This document shows, piece by piece, positions 8,438-18,700 of a DNA stretch of 64,000 nucleotides. The position numbers were made by a program, and so were the translations under genes. Origin of the DNA: Chitinophaga pinensis. GTDB lineage: Bacteria; Bacteroidota; Bacteroidia; Flavobacteriales_D; Crocinitomicaceae. Below the pieces are notes generated by a model. That model did not search any database. It was not told the DNA's origin and saw only the letters and a list, made by a program, of their open reading frames with translations. The stretch lies in NCBI GenBank assembly GCA_945902745.1, contig CAMDNE010000001.1, positions 248,001-312,000 on the forward strand, given 5' to 3'. Numbering within the stretch: position 1 is the stretch's first letter; each line of letters starts with the position of its first letter.

Positions 8438-10492
8438 ATGACATTTGAGGAACTCGGGTTAAAGAGTGAGGTGCTGAAGTCGATAAAAGAACTGGGGTTT
8501 GAAGCACCGACTCCCATCCAAGAACAAGCAATTCCACACCTATTAGGTAAGGATAGCGATTTCGTTGGATTAGCTCAAACAGGAACAGGTAAGACCGCAG
8601 CGTTTGGTCTACCACTAGTGAACAACATTGAAAATCACGCAAAAACACCGCAAGGTTTAATAATTTGCCCAACGCGTGAACTCTGCTTGCAAATTGCAAA
8701 AGATCTGGAATCATACTCTAAATACTTAAAAGTTAGTATTGTAGCAGTATATGGAGGAACAGATATTCGTAAACAAATGTCTGACATTAAAAGAGGGGCA
8801 TCTGTGATCGTTGCGACTCCAGGACGTTTGATGGATTTAATTAATAGAAAAGCTATTTCATTATCAGATGTAGAGTACGTTGTATTAGACGAAGCTGATG
8901 AAATGCTTAACATGGGATTCAAAGAAGATATCGATGCGATATTGGAAACGACTCCTGAAAAGAAAAATGTTTGGTTGTTTTCTGCAACAATGCCTGCTGA
9001 AGTAGCACGTATCGCAAAAACATACATGAACGACCCTCTAGAGGTTGCAATTGGACACAAAAACCAAAGTAACGAGAACATTGATCACATCTATTATGTT
9101 GTGAAAGAAAAAGATCGTTATGCTGCTGTTAAACGTCTAATTGACTTTAATCCTAATATATATGGTTTGATTTTTTGCCGTACACGTCAGGAGACTGGAA
9201 GTGTAGCAGATAAATTAGCGAAAGAAGGATATAATGCAGAACCGTTGCATGGAGATTTATCTCAAGTTCAACGTGACCGCGTTATGGATCGTTTCCGTAA
9301 AAAAGATTTACAAATATTAGTTGCAACGGATGTTGCAGCGCGTGGATTAGATATTGACAACATTACGCATGTTATCAATTATAATTTACCTGATGATATT
9401 GAAAATTATACGCACCGAAGCGGAAGAACAGCTCGTGCTGGACGTAAAGGTGAATCATTAGTTTTGGTTAACACCCGTGAAACAGGAAAAATTAGAGCTA
9501 TTGAAAAACAAATGCGTACTACTTTCACTTTAGGTACGGTTCCTAATGCTGAAGAAATTTGTGAAATTCAATTGTTAAAATTAATTCACAAAGTGATTTC
9601 TACTGATGTTCGTGAAAAAGATATTCAAAAGTTCATGCCTACAATTATGGCTGAATTTGAGGCTCTTTCTAAAGAAGAAGTTATCAAACATTTTGTTTCA
9701 ACTGAATTCAATCGTTTTATTGAATATTACGAAAGAGCAGGTGATTTGAATGCTTCAGCTTCGAAAGCAGATGATAGAAATGATGAGCGTCCAAATAGAC
9801 GTGAGCGCAAAACGAATGAAACTGAAAGTGGTAAAACACGTTTCTTTGTTAGTATTGGTCGCCGTGATGGATTAAATCCTGGTGGTTTGCTTCGTTTGAT
9901 TTGTGATGCAACTGGATTGAATTCTGGAAATGTTGGACGTATCGATATCATGACTTCTTATTCATTCTTTGAAGCTGACAATGAGTATTCTGACAATATC
10001 TTGAGTAAGGTAAATGGTGCAGAATATGAAGGGAATGCTGTGAGTATTGAAATCACAAAAGATAAACCTAGTGGCGGTGGAAATCGTGGCGGTGGTGAAC
10101 GCAGTGGTGGTGATCGAAGAGGAGGAAATTCTTTTGGAGGTAAATTCCAAGGTAATAGAGATGGTGGAGCACGTCGTGGCGAAAGTGGCGGACGAAGTGA
10201 AGGTGGATACCGTGGTGGAAGCAGTTCAAACAGAAGTGACGATAGACCAAGACGTGAAAGTTCTGGTGGAAGTAGCCGAAGTGAAGGTGGATACAGAAGT
10301 GAAGGTAGAAGTGAAGGCGGAAACCGAAGCGAGGGAAGATCTGAAGGTGGATACCGAGGAGGAAATAGTTCATCACGTAGTGAAGGTTCAGGCCGTCGTG
10401 AAGGAGGAAGTAGTCGAGAAGGTGGAAGTAGCAGCTCTGGCGCTGGAAGTCGACCAAGAACTTTCGGAAAACCATTTAATAAAAAAGATTAA
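8438..10492 (+). CDS. DEAD-box ATP-dependent RNA helicase with DbpA-type RNA-binding domain and RG-rich tail
   Basis: A 684-residue helicase of DeaD/CsdA-like layout. The Q motif (PTPIQEQAI) is at about 24-32, motif I AQTGTGKT at about 46-53, PTRELCLQI, TPGR, motif II DEAD near 151, motif III SAT, and motif VI HRSGRTARAGR. A DbpA-type RNA-recognition domain (about 467-541, FFVSIGRRDGLNPGGLLRLI) follows, then roughly 140 residues of low-complexity G, R and S repeats such as RSEGGYR. The protein likely remodels RNA in ribosome assembly or decay; the RG-rich tail should bind RNA non-specifically and may favour condensates. typA starts 23 nt after the stop, so co-transcription is likely. Confidence 0.96.
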   Translation: MTFEELGLKSEVLKSIKELGFEAPTPIQEQAIPHLLGKDSDFVGLAQTGTGKTAAFGLPLVNNIENHAKTPQGLIICPTRELCLQIAKDLESYSKYLKVSIVAVYGGTDIRKQMSDIKRGASVIVATPGRLMDLINRKAISLSDVEYVVLDEADEMLNMGFKEDIDAILETTPEKKNVWLFSATMPAEVARIAKTYMNDPLEVAIGHKNQSNENIDHIYYVVKEKDRYAAVKRLIDFNPNIYGLIFCRTRQETGSVADKLAKEGYNAEPLHGDLSQVQRDRVMDRFRKKDLQILVATDVAARGLDIDNITHVINYNLPDDIENYTHRSGRTARAGRKGESLVLVNTRETGKIRAIEKQMRTTFTLGTVPNAEEICEIQLLKLIHKVISTDVREKDIQKFMPTIMAEFEALSKEEVIKHFVSTEFNRFIEYYERAGDLNASASKADDRNDERPNRRERKTNETESGKTRFFVSIGRRDGLNPGGLLRLICDATGLNSGNVGRIDIMTSYSFFEADNEYSDNILSKVNGAEYEGNAVSIEITKDKPSGGGNRGGGERSGGDRRGGNSFGGKFQGNRDGGARRGESGGRSEGGYRGGSSSNRSDDRPRRESSGGSSRSEGGYRSEGRSEGGNRSEGRSEGGYRGGNSSSRSEGSGRREGGSSREGGSSSSGAGSRPRTFGKPFNKKD

Positions 10493-10515
10493 TTAACTAG
10501 AATTCCTTAATTTAT

Positions 10516-12312
10516 ATGGAAATTAGAAATATCGCAATTATTGCACACGTTGACCACGGTAAGACTACCTTGGTAGATAAAATGATTGAAGCTGGAATGG
10601 TTTTGAATGAACGTGATCGTCCAACAGGAGATTTGATCATGGATAGTAACGATTTAGAGAGAGAACGTGGGATAACCATCGTTTCTAAAAACGTTTCTGT
10701 ATCGTACAAAGGAACAAAAATCAACATTATTGATACTCCAGGTCACGCCGATTTCGGTGGTGAAGTTGAAAGAGTATTGAACATGGCTGATGGAGTATGT
10801 ATACTAGTTGATGCTTTTGAAGGTCCAATGCCACAAACACGCTTCGTGCTTGGAAAAGCATTGTCTTTAGGATTAAAGCCTTTGTTAGTAATCAACAAAG
10901 TTGATAAGGACAACTGTACTCCTGAAGAAGTTCATGAAAAGGTATTTGATTTAATGTTTGAATTAGATGCAAGCGAAGAACAATTGGATTTCGCTACAAT
11001 CTATGGTTCAGCAAAAAATGGTTGGATGTCAACAGATTGGAAACAACCAACAACTTCGATTATACCTTTATTAGATCAAATTTTAGAAACGTTCCCTCCT
11101 CGTATTATTGAGGAAGGAAATACACAAATGTTGATTACTTCGTTGGATTTTTCAACGTATGTTGGAAGAATTGCTATCGGTCGTTTAACCCGTGGCGAGG
11201 TAAAGGAAAATCAACAAGTGATTTTAGCTAAACGAGATGGAACGCAGGAAAAACATAGAATTAAAGAGATTTTTGTCTATGAAGGAACTGAACGTCTTAA
11301 AGTTACTGCTGTTCAAGCTGGAGATATTTGTGCAATAACAGGAATTGAAGGTTTTGAAATTGGAGATTGTATTTGTGATTTCGAAAATCCGGAACCACTT
11401 CCAACAATTCAATTGGATGAGCCAACAATGTCAATGCTTTTCTCAATCAATGATTCACCTTTCTTTGGTAAAGAAGGAAAATTTGTAACTTCTCGTCATA
11501 TTCAAGAACGTTTACAAAAAGAATTAGAGAAAAACTTGGCAATGCGCGTTTCTGATACTGATAAAGCTGATAAATGGGTTGTTTTTGGTAGAGGTGTTCT
11601 TCACTTATCTGTTCTAATTGAAACAATGAGAAGAGAAGGATATGAATTGCAAGTTGGACAACCACAAGTTATCTTGAAAGAAATTGATGGTAAAAAATGT
11701 GAGCCAGTTGAAGAATTGACGATCGATTTACCAGAAGAATTTTCAGGAACGGCTGTTGAAGCTGTTACAAAGAGAAAAGGTGAAATGACCAACATGACTC
11801 CAAAAGGAGCTCGAATGATTATTTCATTCCAAATTCCATCAAGAGGAATTATTGGTTTAAGAAATTACTTATTGACTCAAACAGGTGGTGAAGCAATTAT
11901 GACTCACCGTTTCTTAGAGTATCAGCCGTATAAAGGTGATATTCCTGGACGTCAAAATGGATCTTTGATCTCTTTAGAATTAGGTACTTCTATTCCTTTC
12001 TCAATGAATAATTTGCAAGATAGAGGTAAATTCTTTATCAACTCAAACGAAAGCATCTATGAAGGTCAAGTTATTGGTGAAAATTCACGTGCTGGAGATT
12101 TGTGTGTGAATGTTACTAAAACGAAAAAAATGAGTAACATGCGTTCTTCTGGAGCAGATGATAAAGTTCGTTTGGTTCCACCAAAAATCTTTAGTCTTGA
12201 AGAATGTTTAGAATACATTCAAGGAGACGAGTATGTAGAGGTTACTCCAGCAAGTTTGCGTATACGTAAAGTTTATTTGAAAGAAGCAGATCGCAAAAGA
12301 TCAGGGAAATAA
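10516..12312 (+). CDS. typA: Translational GTPase TypA/BipA
   Basis: A 598-residue ribosome-associated GTPase of the EF-G class. G1 AHVDHGKT is at residues 10-17, G3 DTPGH at about 73-77 and G4 NKVDK at about 127-131. Domain II, the EF-G-like domain ([11 protein letters not shown] onward) and the BipA-specific C-terminal domain ([19 protein letters not shown]) are all present at the usual family length of about 600. It aids ribosome biogenesis and translation under stress or cold. The gene follows a DEAD-box helicase, also a ribosome-assembly type protein, in a probable operon that ends at a strong terminator. Confidence 0.97.
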   Translation: MEIRNIAIIAHVDHGKTTLVDKMIEAGMVLNERDRPTGDLIMDSNDLERERGITIVSKNVSVSYKGTKINIIDTPGHADFGGEVERVLNMADGVCILVDAFEGPMPQTRFVLGKALSLGLKPLLVINKVDKDNCTPEEVHEKVFDLMFELDASEEQLDFATIYGSAKNGWMSTDWKQPTTSIIPLLDQILETFPPRIIEEGNTQMLITSLDFSTYVGRIAIGRLTRGEVKENQQVILAKRDGTQEKHRIKEIFVYEGTERLKVTAVQAGDICAITGIEGFEIGDCICDFENPEPLPTIQLDEPTMSMLFSINDSPFFGKEGKFVTSRHIQERLQKELEKNLAMRVSDTDKADKWVVFGRGVLHLSVLIETMRREGYELQVGQPQVILKEIDGKKCEPVEELTIDLPEEFSGTAVEAVTKRKGEMTNMTPKGARMIISFQIPSRGIIGLRNYLLTQTGGEAIMTHRFLEYQPYKGDIPGRQNGSLISLELGTSIPFSMNNLQDRGKFFINSNESIYEGQVIGENSRAGDLCVNVTKTKKMSNMRSSGADDKVRLVPPKIFSLEECLEYIQGDEYVEVTPASLRIRKVYLKEADRKRSGK

Positions 12313-12337
12313 TTTCCTATTAAAATAAAACAAAAGG

Positions 12338-12376
12338 CACCTTGTATCCGTTTTGGATGCAAGGTGTTTGTTTTTT
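12338..12376 (+). terminator. Rho-independent terminator after typA
   Basis: A 12-bp stem (CACCTTGTATCC at 12338-12349, GGATGCAAGGTG at 12355-12366, with one G-U pair), a 5-nt loop and a T-rich tail (TTTGTTTTTTG). It closes the helicase-typA unit. Confidence 0.85.
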
Positions 12377-12448
12377 GTTCAAAAAAAAAATACACGCTTA
12401 TTAAAAGCAACATTAATTGTTGTAATTTAGAGTTATAAAGCAACCTTT

Positions 12449-13852
12449 ATGTTTGACGACGAAGACGAAGATTATTTCGAAGGAAACCTAAGTGAAGATA
12501 TTGAGCGTTTCGAAGCACATTTAAAAGGCGATACGATCGGTTTTTTAGACAGTGATCGGTTAGAGGCAATCATTGATCATTATTTAATAAATAGTCAATA
12601 CGCTAAAGCCAAGACGTGCGCGGATCATGCAATTGCTCAATTTTCTTTCAATCCAGTATTCCATTTAAGAAAAGCGCAAGCAATTTCAGCAATGGGACAA
12701 TTAAAAGAAGCATTAGGATTATTAGCTCAAATTGAAAAATGGGAAACTCCTTCTTGTGAGTTTTTGTTGACAAAAGCATCAATTTTTAGTCAATTACGAG
12801 ATAGTAAAAATTCAATTAAATATTTCAAAGAAGCATTAATTCTATCTGAACCTGAGGATCGTGATGAAATCTATTTGGATCTTGCAATGGAATATGAAAA
12901 CGCTAACGAATACAAAAAAGCCGTAGCCGTTTTAAGAGAAGCAATAATCTATAATCCACATAACGAAGGTGCCATTTATGAAATCGCATTTTGCTATGAT
13001 CAGCTAGGTGAATATGAGATTTCAATTAAATGTTATTCAGATTTCATCGATGAAAACCCTTATTCATTTACAGCATGGTATAATTTGGGTAATGCATACT
13101 CTAAACTAGAAAATTTCGAGAAAGCCATTTGGGCTTATGAATATTGCGTTTTAATTAACGAAGATTTTGGACCAGTATATTTTAATTTAGGAAATGCTTT
13201 CTTGTCTCAAGAGAAGTATAATGAAGCAATTGAACATTTTAATAAATGCATAGAACTGGATGGTGAAGATGCAATGGCGCTTTGTTATATTGGTGAAGCT
13301 CATGAACAACTGAATGATTTGGAAGTTGCAAAGAAATTTTACCGAAGAAGTATTGAATTGGCCCCGCTTTTACCTGATGCCTGGTTAGGCCTTGGTATTA
13401 TTGAAGATTTAGAAGGTCGAACAAAAGAAGGCTTAGTTTTATTGCATAAAGCTGCTGAATTAGACCCTGAAAACGCTGGTATATATCATGTTTTAGCTGG
13501 CGCTTATGAAAAATTGGATGATCTTAAACAAGCAGAAGAATATTACCTTTTATCACTCGCACTAGATTCTTCAGATGAAGAATGTTTGACTAATTATATC
13601 GAGCTTCTTTCTGAAACATCACTGATTAATACCTATAATTATCTTGTTGATTTCAACGAGATAATTGGGACAAATGATATTGGACCAGTATTAGAAGTGA
13701 ATTTATTATGGTTGCTAGGAAGAAAGGAAGAAGCAATCACCAAATTTGCAGTATGTATAGCCAAAGACAGAAAAAAGGCAAAAGAAATTTTTGAAATAAA
13801 TCCAAGCCTTATAAGTGTTCAAGAATTTGTACATTTGTCGGAAGAAACTTAA
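12449..13852 (+). CDS. Tetratricopeptide repeat protein
   Basis: A 467-residue soluble protein without a signal peptide. The N-terminus is strongly acidic (MFDDEDEDYFEGN). It then consists of tandem TPR units with the W-LG-Y-A-P pattern, for example AWYNLGNAYSKLENFEKAIW, VYFNLGNAFLSQEKYNEAI and AWLGLGIIEDLEGRTKEGL. At least ten repeats are likely between about residues 60 and 420. TPR arrays are scaffolds for protein contacts. The phosphosulfolactate-synthase homologue starts only 4 nt after its stop and a WD40 gene overlaps that one, so the three genes form a tight operon. A partner role for the next enzyme is possible but unproven. Confidence 0.9.
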   Translation: MFDDEDEDYFEGNLSEDIERFEAHLKGDTIGFLDSDRLEAIIDHYLINSQYAKAKTCADHAIAQFSFNPVFHLRKAQAISAMGQLKEALGLLAQIEKWETPSCEFLLTKASIFSQLRDSKNSIKYFKEALILSEPEDRDEIYLDLAMEYENANEYKKAVAVLREAIIYNPHNEGAIYEIAFCYDQLGEYEISIKCYSDFIDENPYSFTAWYNLGNAYSKLENFEKAIWAYEYCVLINEDFGPVYFNLGNAFLSQEKYNEAIEHFNKCIELDGEDAMALCYIGEAHEQLNDLEVAKKFYRRSIELAPLLPDAWLGLGIIEDLEGRTKEGLVLLHKAAELDPENAGIYHVLAGAYEKLDDLKQAEEYYLLSLALDSSDEECLTNYIELLSETSLINTYNYLVDFNEIIGTNDIGPVLEVNLLWLLGRKEEAITKFAVCIAKDRKKAKEIFEINPSLISVQEFVHLSEET

Positions 13853-13856
13853 CAAT

Positions 13857-14684
13857 ATGAATTTCGAATTACCTTATATACCTGAAAGAAGCGTTAAACC
13901 GCGAGAAAAGGGAGTGACAATGATGATGGATAAAGGCTTGAGTCTTAATGAGACAGCCGATTTTATCGCAGCTTCTGGTCATTTAACGGATCTAATCAAA
14001 TTTGGATTTGGTACTGCTTATGTCACAAATGATTTACAAGCAAAAATTGATTTATACAAGGCTGCTGGAATAAATCCATATTTCGGAGGGACTTTGTTTG
14101 AAGCATTCTATGCACGCGGTAAATTTGAAGATTATCTTAGATTGTTAGATAAATATAAAGTTGGTACAGCTGAAATTTCTGATGGATCAATTATTATTGA
14201 TCACGACGAAAAATGTGAGTTAATTCAAAGAATGGCTAAGAATTTTGTTGTTCTTTCTGAAGTAGGATCTAAAGACGCAGGAATCATGATTTCTCCAGCA
14301 AAATGGATTAAAATGATGAGTACTGAATTAGAAGCTGGAAGTTGGAAAGTTATAGCCGAAGGCAGAGAAGCAGGTAATGTTGGTGTGTTTAGACCAAATG
14401 GTACTGCACATACAATGCTAATCAATAGAATTATTGCTAAAGTTGCACCTGAAAAAATTCTTTGGGAAGCACCTCAAAAAAATCAACAAGTTTGGTTTAT
14501 TAAACTTTTTGGCGCCGAAGTGAATCTAGGTAATATTGGTCCAAATGAAATGATTCCTTTAGAATGTTTGAGATTAGGATTGAGAGGCGATACTTTTTTC
14601 GATTTTTTACCGAAAGATTATGCTGAAAGATTAAAGCAGGTCAACGACGAAGAAGTAGAAGTTGAGGAAGAAGAAAACGAATGA
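13857..14684 (+). CDS. Phosphosulfolactate synthase (ComA) family protein
   Basis: A 275-residue TIM-barrel protein of the (2R)-phospho-3-sulfolactate synthase family, which in methanogens adds sulfite to phosphoenolpyruvate in coenzyme M synthesis. Family blocks visible are KPREKGVTMMMDKG, DLIKFGFGTAYV, NPYFGGTLFEAF, GTAEISDGS, and, near the end, LGNIGPNEMIPLECLRLGLR. Bacteroidota do not make coenzyme M, so the product may feed sulfolactate or sulfonate metabolism (inference). I chose ATG 13857, 4 nt after the TPR gene's stop; an upstream GTG (13815) lies inside that gene. The C-terminus has an unusual acidic tail (EEVEVEEEENE). Confidence 0.9.
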   Translation: MNFELPYIPERSVKPREKGVTMMMDKGLSLNETADFIAASGHLTDLIKFGFGTAYVTNDLQAKIDLYKAAGINPYFGGTLFEAFYARGKFEDYLRLLDKYKVGTAEISDGSIIIDHDEKCELIQRMAKNFVVLSEVGSKDAGIMISPAKWIKMMSTELEAGSWKVIAEGREAGNVGVFRPNGTAHTMLINRIIAKVAPEKILWEAPQKNQQVWFIKLFGAEVNLGNIGPNEMIPLECLRLGLRGDTFFDFLPKDYAERLKQVNDEEVEVEEEENE

Positions 14685-15571
14685 TTTTTAAAAAGCTAAA
14701 AGAATTAACTGGTCATTCTGCTGGTATTTATTCTTTGGCATTTGATGGTGATTTTCTTTATTCTGGAAGCGCAGATGGCTTTGTTACTAGGTGGGATATA
14801 ACTCTAGGTATTCAAGATAAATTTGCAATTCGTTTCGATAATCCGGTTTATTCAATTTGTCTAATCAATGATAACCAACAATTAGTTGCAGGTCTGTCGA
14901 ATGGTGATATGCATGTTTTTGATTTGGAAAGTCGTTTAGAAATAAAATATTTCACCCAACATACAAAGGCAATTTTTGCACTCTCCGAAAACCCATTTAA
15001 AAAACAATTTTACAGTGCAGATGCCGATGGGAATTTAGCAATTTGGAATGCAGAGACGTTGGATTTGCTGATTTATTTACCATTAGATTGTGGGAAAATA
15101 AGACGAATAAAATCTTCTTCGGATGGTACTTATTTCTCCCTTGTCGGACAAGATGGCTTTGTTAGAGTTTTTGACACTACTTTTTTTAACGAAATATCGA
15201 GTTTCATTGCGCATAAAAACGGTGCAACATCATTACTTTTTCATCCAAAAAATGACAGTCAAATTATTACAGGTGGAAAAGATGCACTTCTCAAAATTTG
15301 GGATTGGAAGACTGCTCAATTAATTCAAGAAATTCCAGCTCATAATTTTGTGATATACGATATTCTTTCAGTTGATAATGGAGATTCTATTGCTACTTGC
15401 AGCAGGGATAAATCAATTAAAATATGGAAATCAGAAGATTTTACATTTCAACAAAAGATTGATTTTAAATTTGCAGGACATCGCCATTCTGTCAATTGCC
15501 TTTTTGAATTAAATAGGAATATGTTTTGCTCAGGATCGGACGATAAGCGTATTCTTTTGTGGAAAAACTAA
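14681..15571 (+). CDS. WD40 repeat beta-propeller protein
   Basis: A 296-residue cytoplasmic protein made almost entirely of WD40 repeats, enough for one seven-bladed propeller. Repeat ends are recognisable as GFVTRWD, GNLAIWN, GFVRVFD, ALLKIWDWK, KSIKIWK and KRILLWK, with GH dipeptides at TGHSAGIYSLAF and AGHRHSVNCLF. No signal peptide or enzymatic domain is attached. The start ATG overlaps the stop of the preceding phosphosulfolactate-synthase homologue by 4 nt (ATGA), which implies translational coupling. It is likely a scaffold; the partner is unknown. Confidence 0.93.
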   Translation: MIFKKLKELTGHSAGIYSLAFDGDFLYSGSADGFVTRWDITLGIQDKFAIRFDNPVYSICLINDNQQLVAGLSNGDMHVFDLESRLEIKYFTQHTKAIFALSENPFKKQFYSADADGNLAIWNAETLDLLIYLPLDCGKIRRIKSSSDGTYFSLVGQDGFVRVFDTTFFNEISSFIAHKNGATSLLFHPKNDSQIITGGKDALLKIWDWKTAQLIQEIPAHNFVIYDILSVDNGDSIATCSRDKSIKIWKSEDFTFQQKIDFKFAGHRHSVNCLFELNRNMFCSGSDDKRILLWKN

Positions 15572-15717
15572 TTATTACATTAGAATCCTTATTAAATTAT
15601 CCAGCAATTAAGCAGCATAGGCTTCCAATTCTTTCTTTTTTTCAGGTTGGAATTTTTAAAATTATTTTATTTTTTCACGTTTAATTTCCGTATTTTGCTT
15701 GTCATAAACTACGCTAT

Positions 15718-18700
15718 ATGAAATTATTTTACTTTGCTATTTTATTTTTCCCATCAATATTATTATCACAAGTTGTTATAAATGAAGCTTCTAACGCTAA
15801 CGGAACAACACTTATTCAGCCAGATGGCAGTCTTCCAGATTGGTTGGAATTGTACAATACAACAAGTTCTCCTATTAATATAAGTGGGTATGGTTTAAGT
15901 GATGATATAACGCAACCTTTGAAATGGATATTCCCTAGTTTTTCTCTTCCTGGTAATTCATATTTAACGGTATTAGCTTCTAAAAAATTACAAACTGCAT
16001 ATGTTAATCATTATGAAACGGCAGTAAATGCTAGTGATTCATGGAAATATATTATTCCAACAGCTAATTTAGCAAGCAATTGGAATACAATTCCTTTCTC
16101 TGATTTATCTTGGACAACAGCACCATTAGGAATAGGATACGCTGATGGCGATGATGCAACGACAATCGCAAATCCAACATCTTCCGTTTATGTAAGGAAA
16201 ACATTTACTATTTCGGATATAAATGCTATTAGCTCTGCAATTCTAGACGTTGATTATGATGATGGTTTTGTAGCTTATTTAAATGGGATTGAAATTGCAA
16301 GAACGGGATTAGTTGGAACACCACCAAATTGGGATGAATATGCACCTGGACATGAAGCGCAATTGTACACAGGGGGTTTAATATCTTCATTCGCAATTGA
16401 CAATATTGCTTTAATGGCAGCAATTCAAAACGGAACAAATGTTTTAGCGATTGAGGTGCACAATAATGCTGTAAATGGGTCTGATTTATCATTGATTCCA
16501 TTTTTGACTTTTGGATTTAATCAAGGTACAACCTATTATACTGGAACAACGCATCCTTATTTTACCAACCCTGGTTCGGGAGGAATATTTGAAACGAATT
16601 TTACAATCAAATCTTCAGGAGAAACACTTTATTTAAGTAATCCAACTGGAGTTTTTATAGATTCTTTAGTTGTTCCTGATTTAAATCCAGACATGTCTGT
16701 AGGTAAATTAGTGGACGGTACACCAAATGCTATGCTATTTAATATACCAACGCCTGGAGCAACAAATAATGGCTCTGTAGGTTATGTTGGATTTGAAAAT
16801 ACACCAATTATTAATTTACCTGGTGGTTTTTACGCTACCGCAATGAATGTAAGTATAACGAATACTGCAGTTTCAGGAGGTCAATTAAGGTATACATTGG
16901 ATGGAACAAATCCAATTTCGACATCCACTTTATATACTGGTCCTTTAAGTTTGAATACAAATACAGTTTTAAAAGTTAGATGTTTCTCAAGTACATTTAA
17001 TCTTCTTCCAAGTGAAATGGCTGTTGAAACATTCTTTTTTCTCGAAGATTTCACATTGCCTGTTATCTCAATTTCAACAGATCCTGTTAATTTATATGGT
17101 GCTGCTGGAATTTTTGATAATTATAATACCGACTGGAGAAAACCATGTGTGATTGAATATTTTGATGAAGATGGACAGAAACAATTCGAATCTCGCGCAT
17201 CCATTAAACCAGACGGCGGAGCAGGAGGAAGTCGCTCTAATCCGCAGCACAGTGTCACTATTGAACCAGCCCATAATCTTTATGGTGAAGGGAAAGCAAT
17301 TCATTATCCATTGATTGATGAAAAAAGTTTTATTCATGATTTCGATGCTTTCTATTTAAGAAACGGAAGTAATTATTGGAATCAATATCCTCAAAAAGAT
17401 GCAACCCTTATGCGAATTATGAGAGAATCTAATGCTAATTCGCAAGCTTATTCTCCTGTAATTGCTTTTGTTAATGGACAATATTTTGGAGTATATGAAT
17501 TAAGAGAAAAAGCAAATGAAGGATATTTTGAGCAAAATTATGGGAATAACCCAGACAGTTTAGATTTACTTTCTGTTAGTTATTTCTATGGAGCAGGAAT
17601 TCTTAGAACTGTTAAAGGTTCAGATACAGGTTTTTACAACATGAAAAATTTCATTACTTCATATAGTCCTGCAGCTCCGGATTACTTTGCGAAAACGAAT
17701 GAGAAATTAGATTTATATAATTTTACAGATTATTTGTCGGCAGAAAATTGGTTTGCCAACTTTGATTGGGTTTACAATAACATGAAAATTGCAAGGTGTC
17801 AAACGGCGGGTAATAAATGGCGTTTTTTCTTACAAGATATGGAATTAGGTCTTGGCGGATGGAGTGATTTTAATTCAAATATTTTCGACTATTTCAGAAA
17901 TAATAATCAACCGAATCCTTACTGGGAAATTTATAATGGATTAGTTCAAAATACCGAATTCAAGAATTATTTTGTGAATAGATATGCCGATTTGATGAAC
18001 ATGACATTTCAACCGGATTATTATACGCCTATCGTCGACTCAATGTATAACCAATTGCTGCCTGAGTTACCAAGACATTTTCAAACTTGGACTGGAAATG
18101 TTGCTGGTGGGATGGCAAACTATGCAAACATTCATACAGATTTGTTAAACCAATTTGCTAATAGAAATGCAGTTGTTCGCAGTCAAATTGTGACTGAATA
18201 TGGATTAGCAGAATCAGTTGATGTCACATTGAATGTTTCACCTGCTGGCGCTGGATATATAAAAATATCTACAATTGTTCCAAATTCTCTGCCTTGGACA
18301 GGTGTTTATTTCGATGGTGTTCCTGTTCGAATTACTGCAGTTGCAAATCCAGGTTATACGTTCATGAATTGGCAAAATAACACGTGTATTCCTGCTGGAG
18401 ATTTATTGAGTAGCAGTATACTTTTGAATATTCCAAATGATGACACATTTACCGCTCTATTCACTGGAACAGCAGAGCCATTAGCTGTTACAATTTCTGA
18501 AATTCATTACAATCCAGACATGACAATTGATGGAGGGAATTGGATTGAATTACATAATTATGGATCAACAGATTTAGATTTAACAAATTGGTCAGTGAAG
18601 TCAAAGAATTTTTGGGATAAATATAAATTTGGTGACCAACAAGTTATCCCAGCAGGCGGTTATTTAGTTGTTTGCCAAGATACAGCATCTTTTTCTGCAA

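Noticed and set aside
10047-10496. Long overlapping frames in the helicase tail on both strands
   Set aside because: They are shadows of the repetitive Gly/Arg/Ser codons; products are Val/Glu- or His-rich low-complexity strings with no start signals.
13815-13856. Upstream GTG start for the phosphosulfolactate-synthase homologue
   Set aside because: It lies inside the TPR gene; the family N-terminus starts at ATG 13857.
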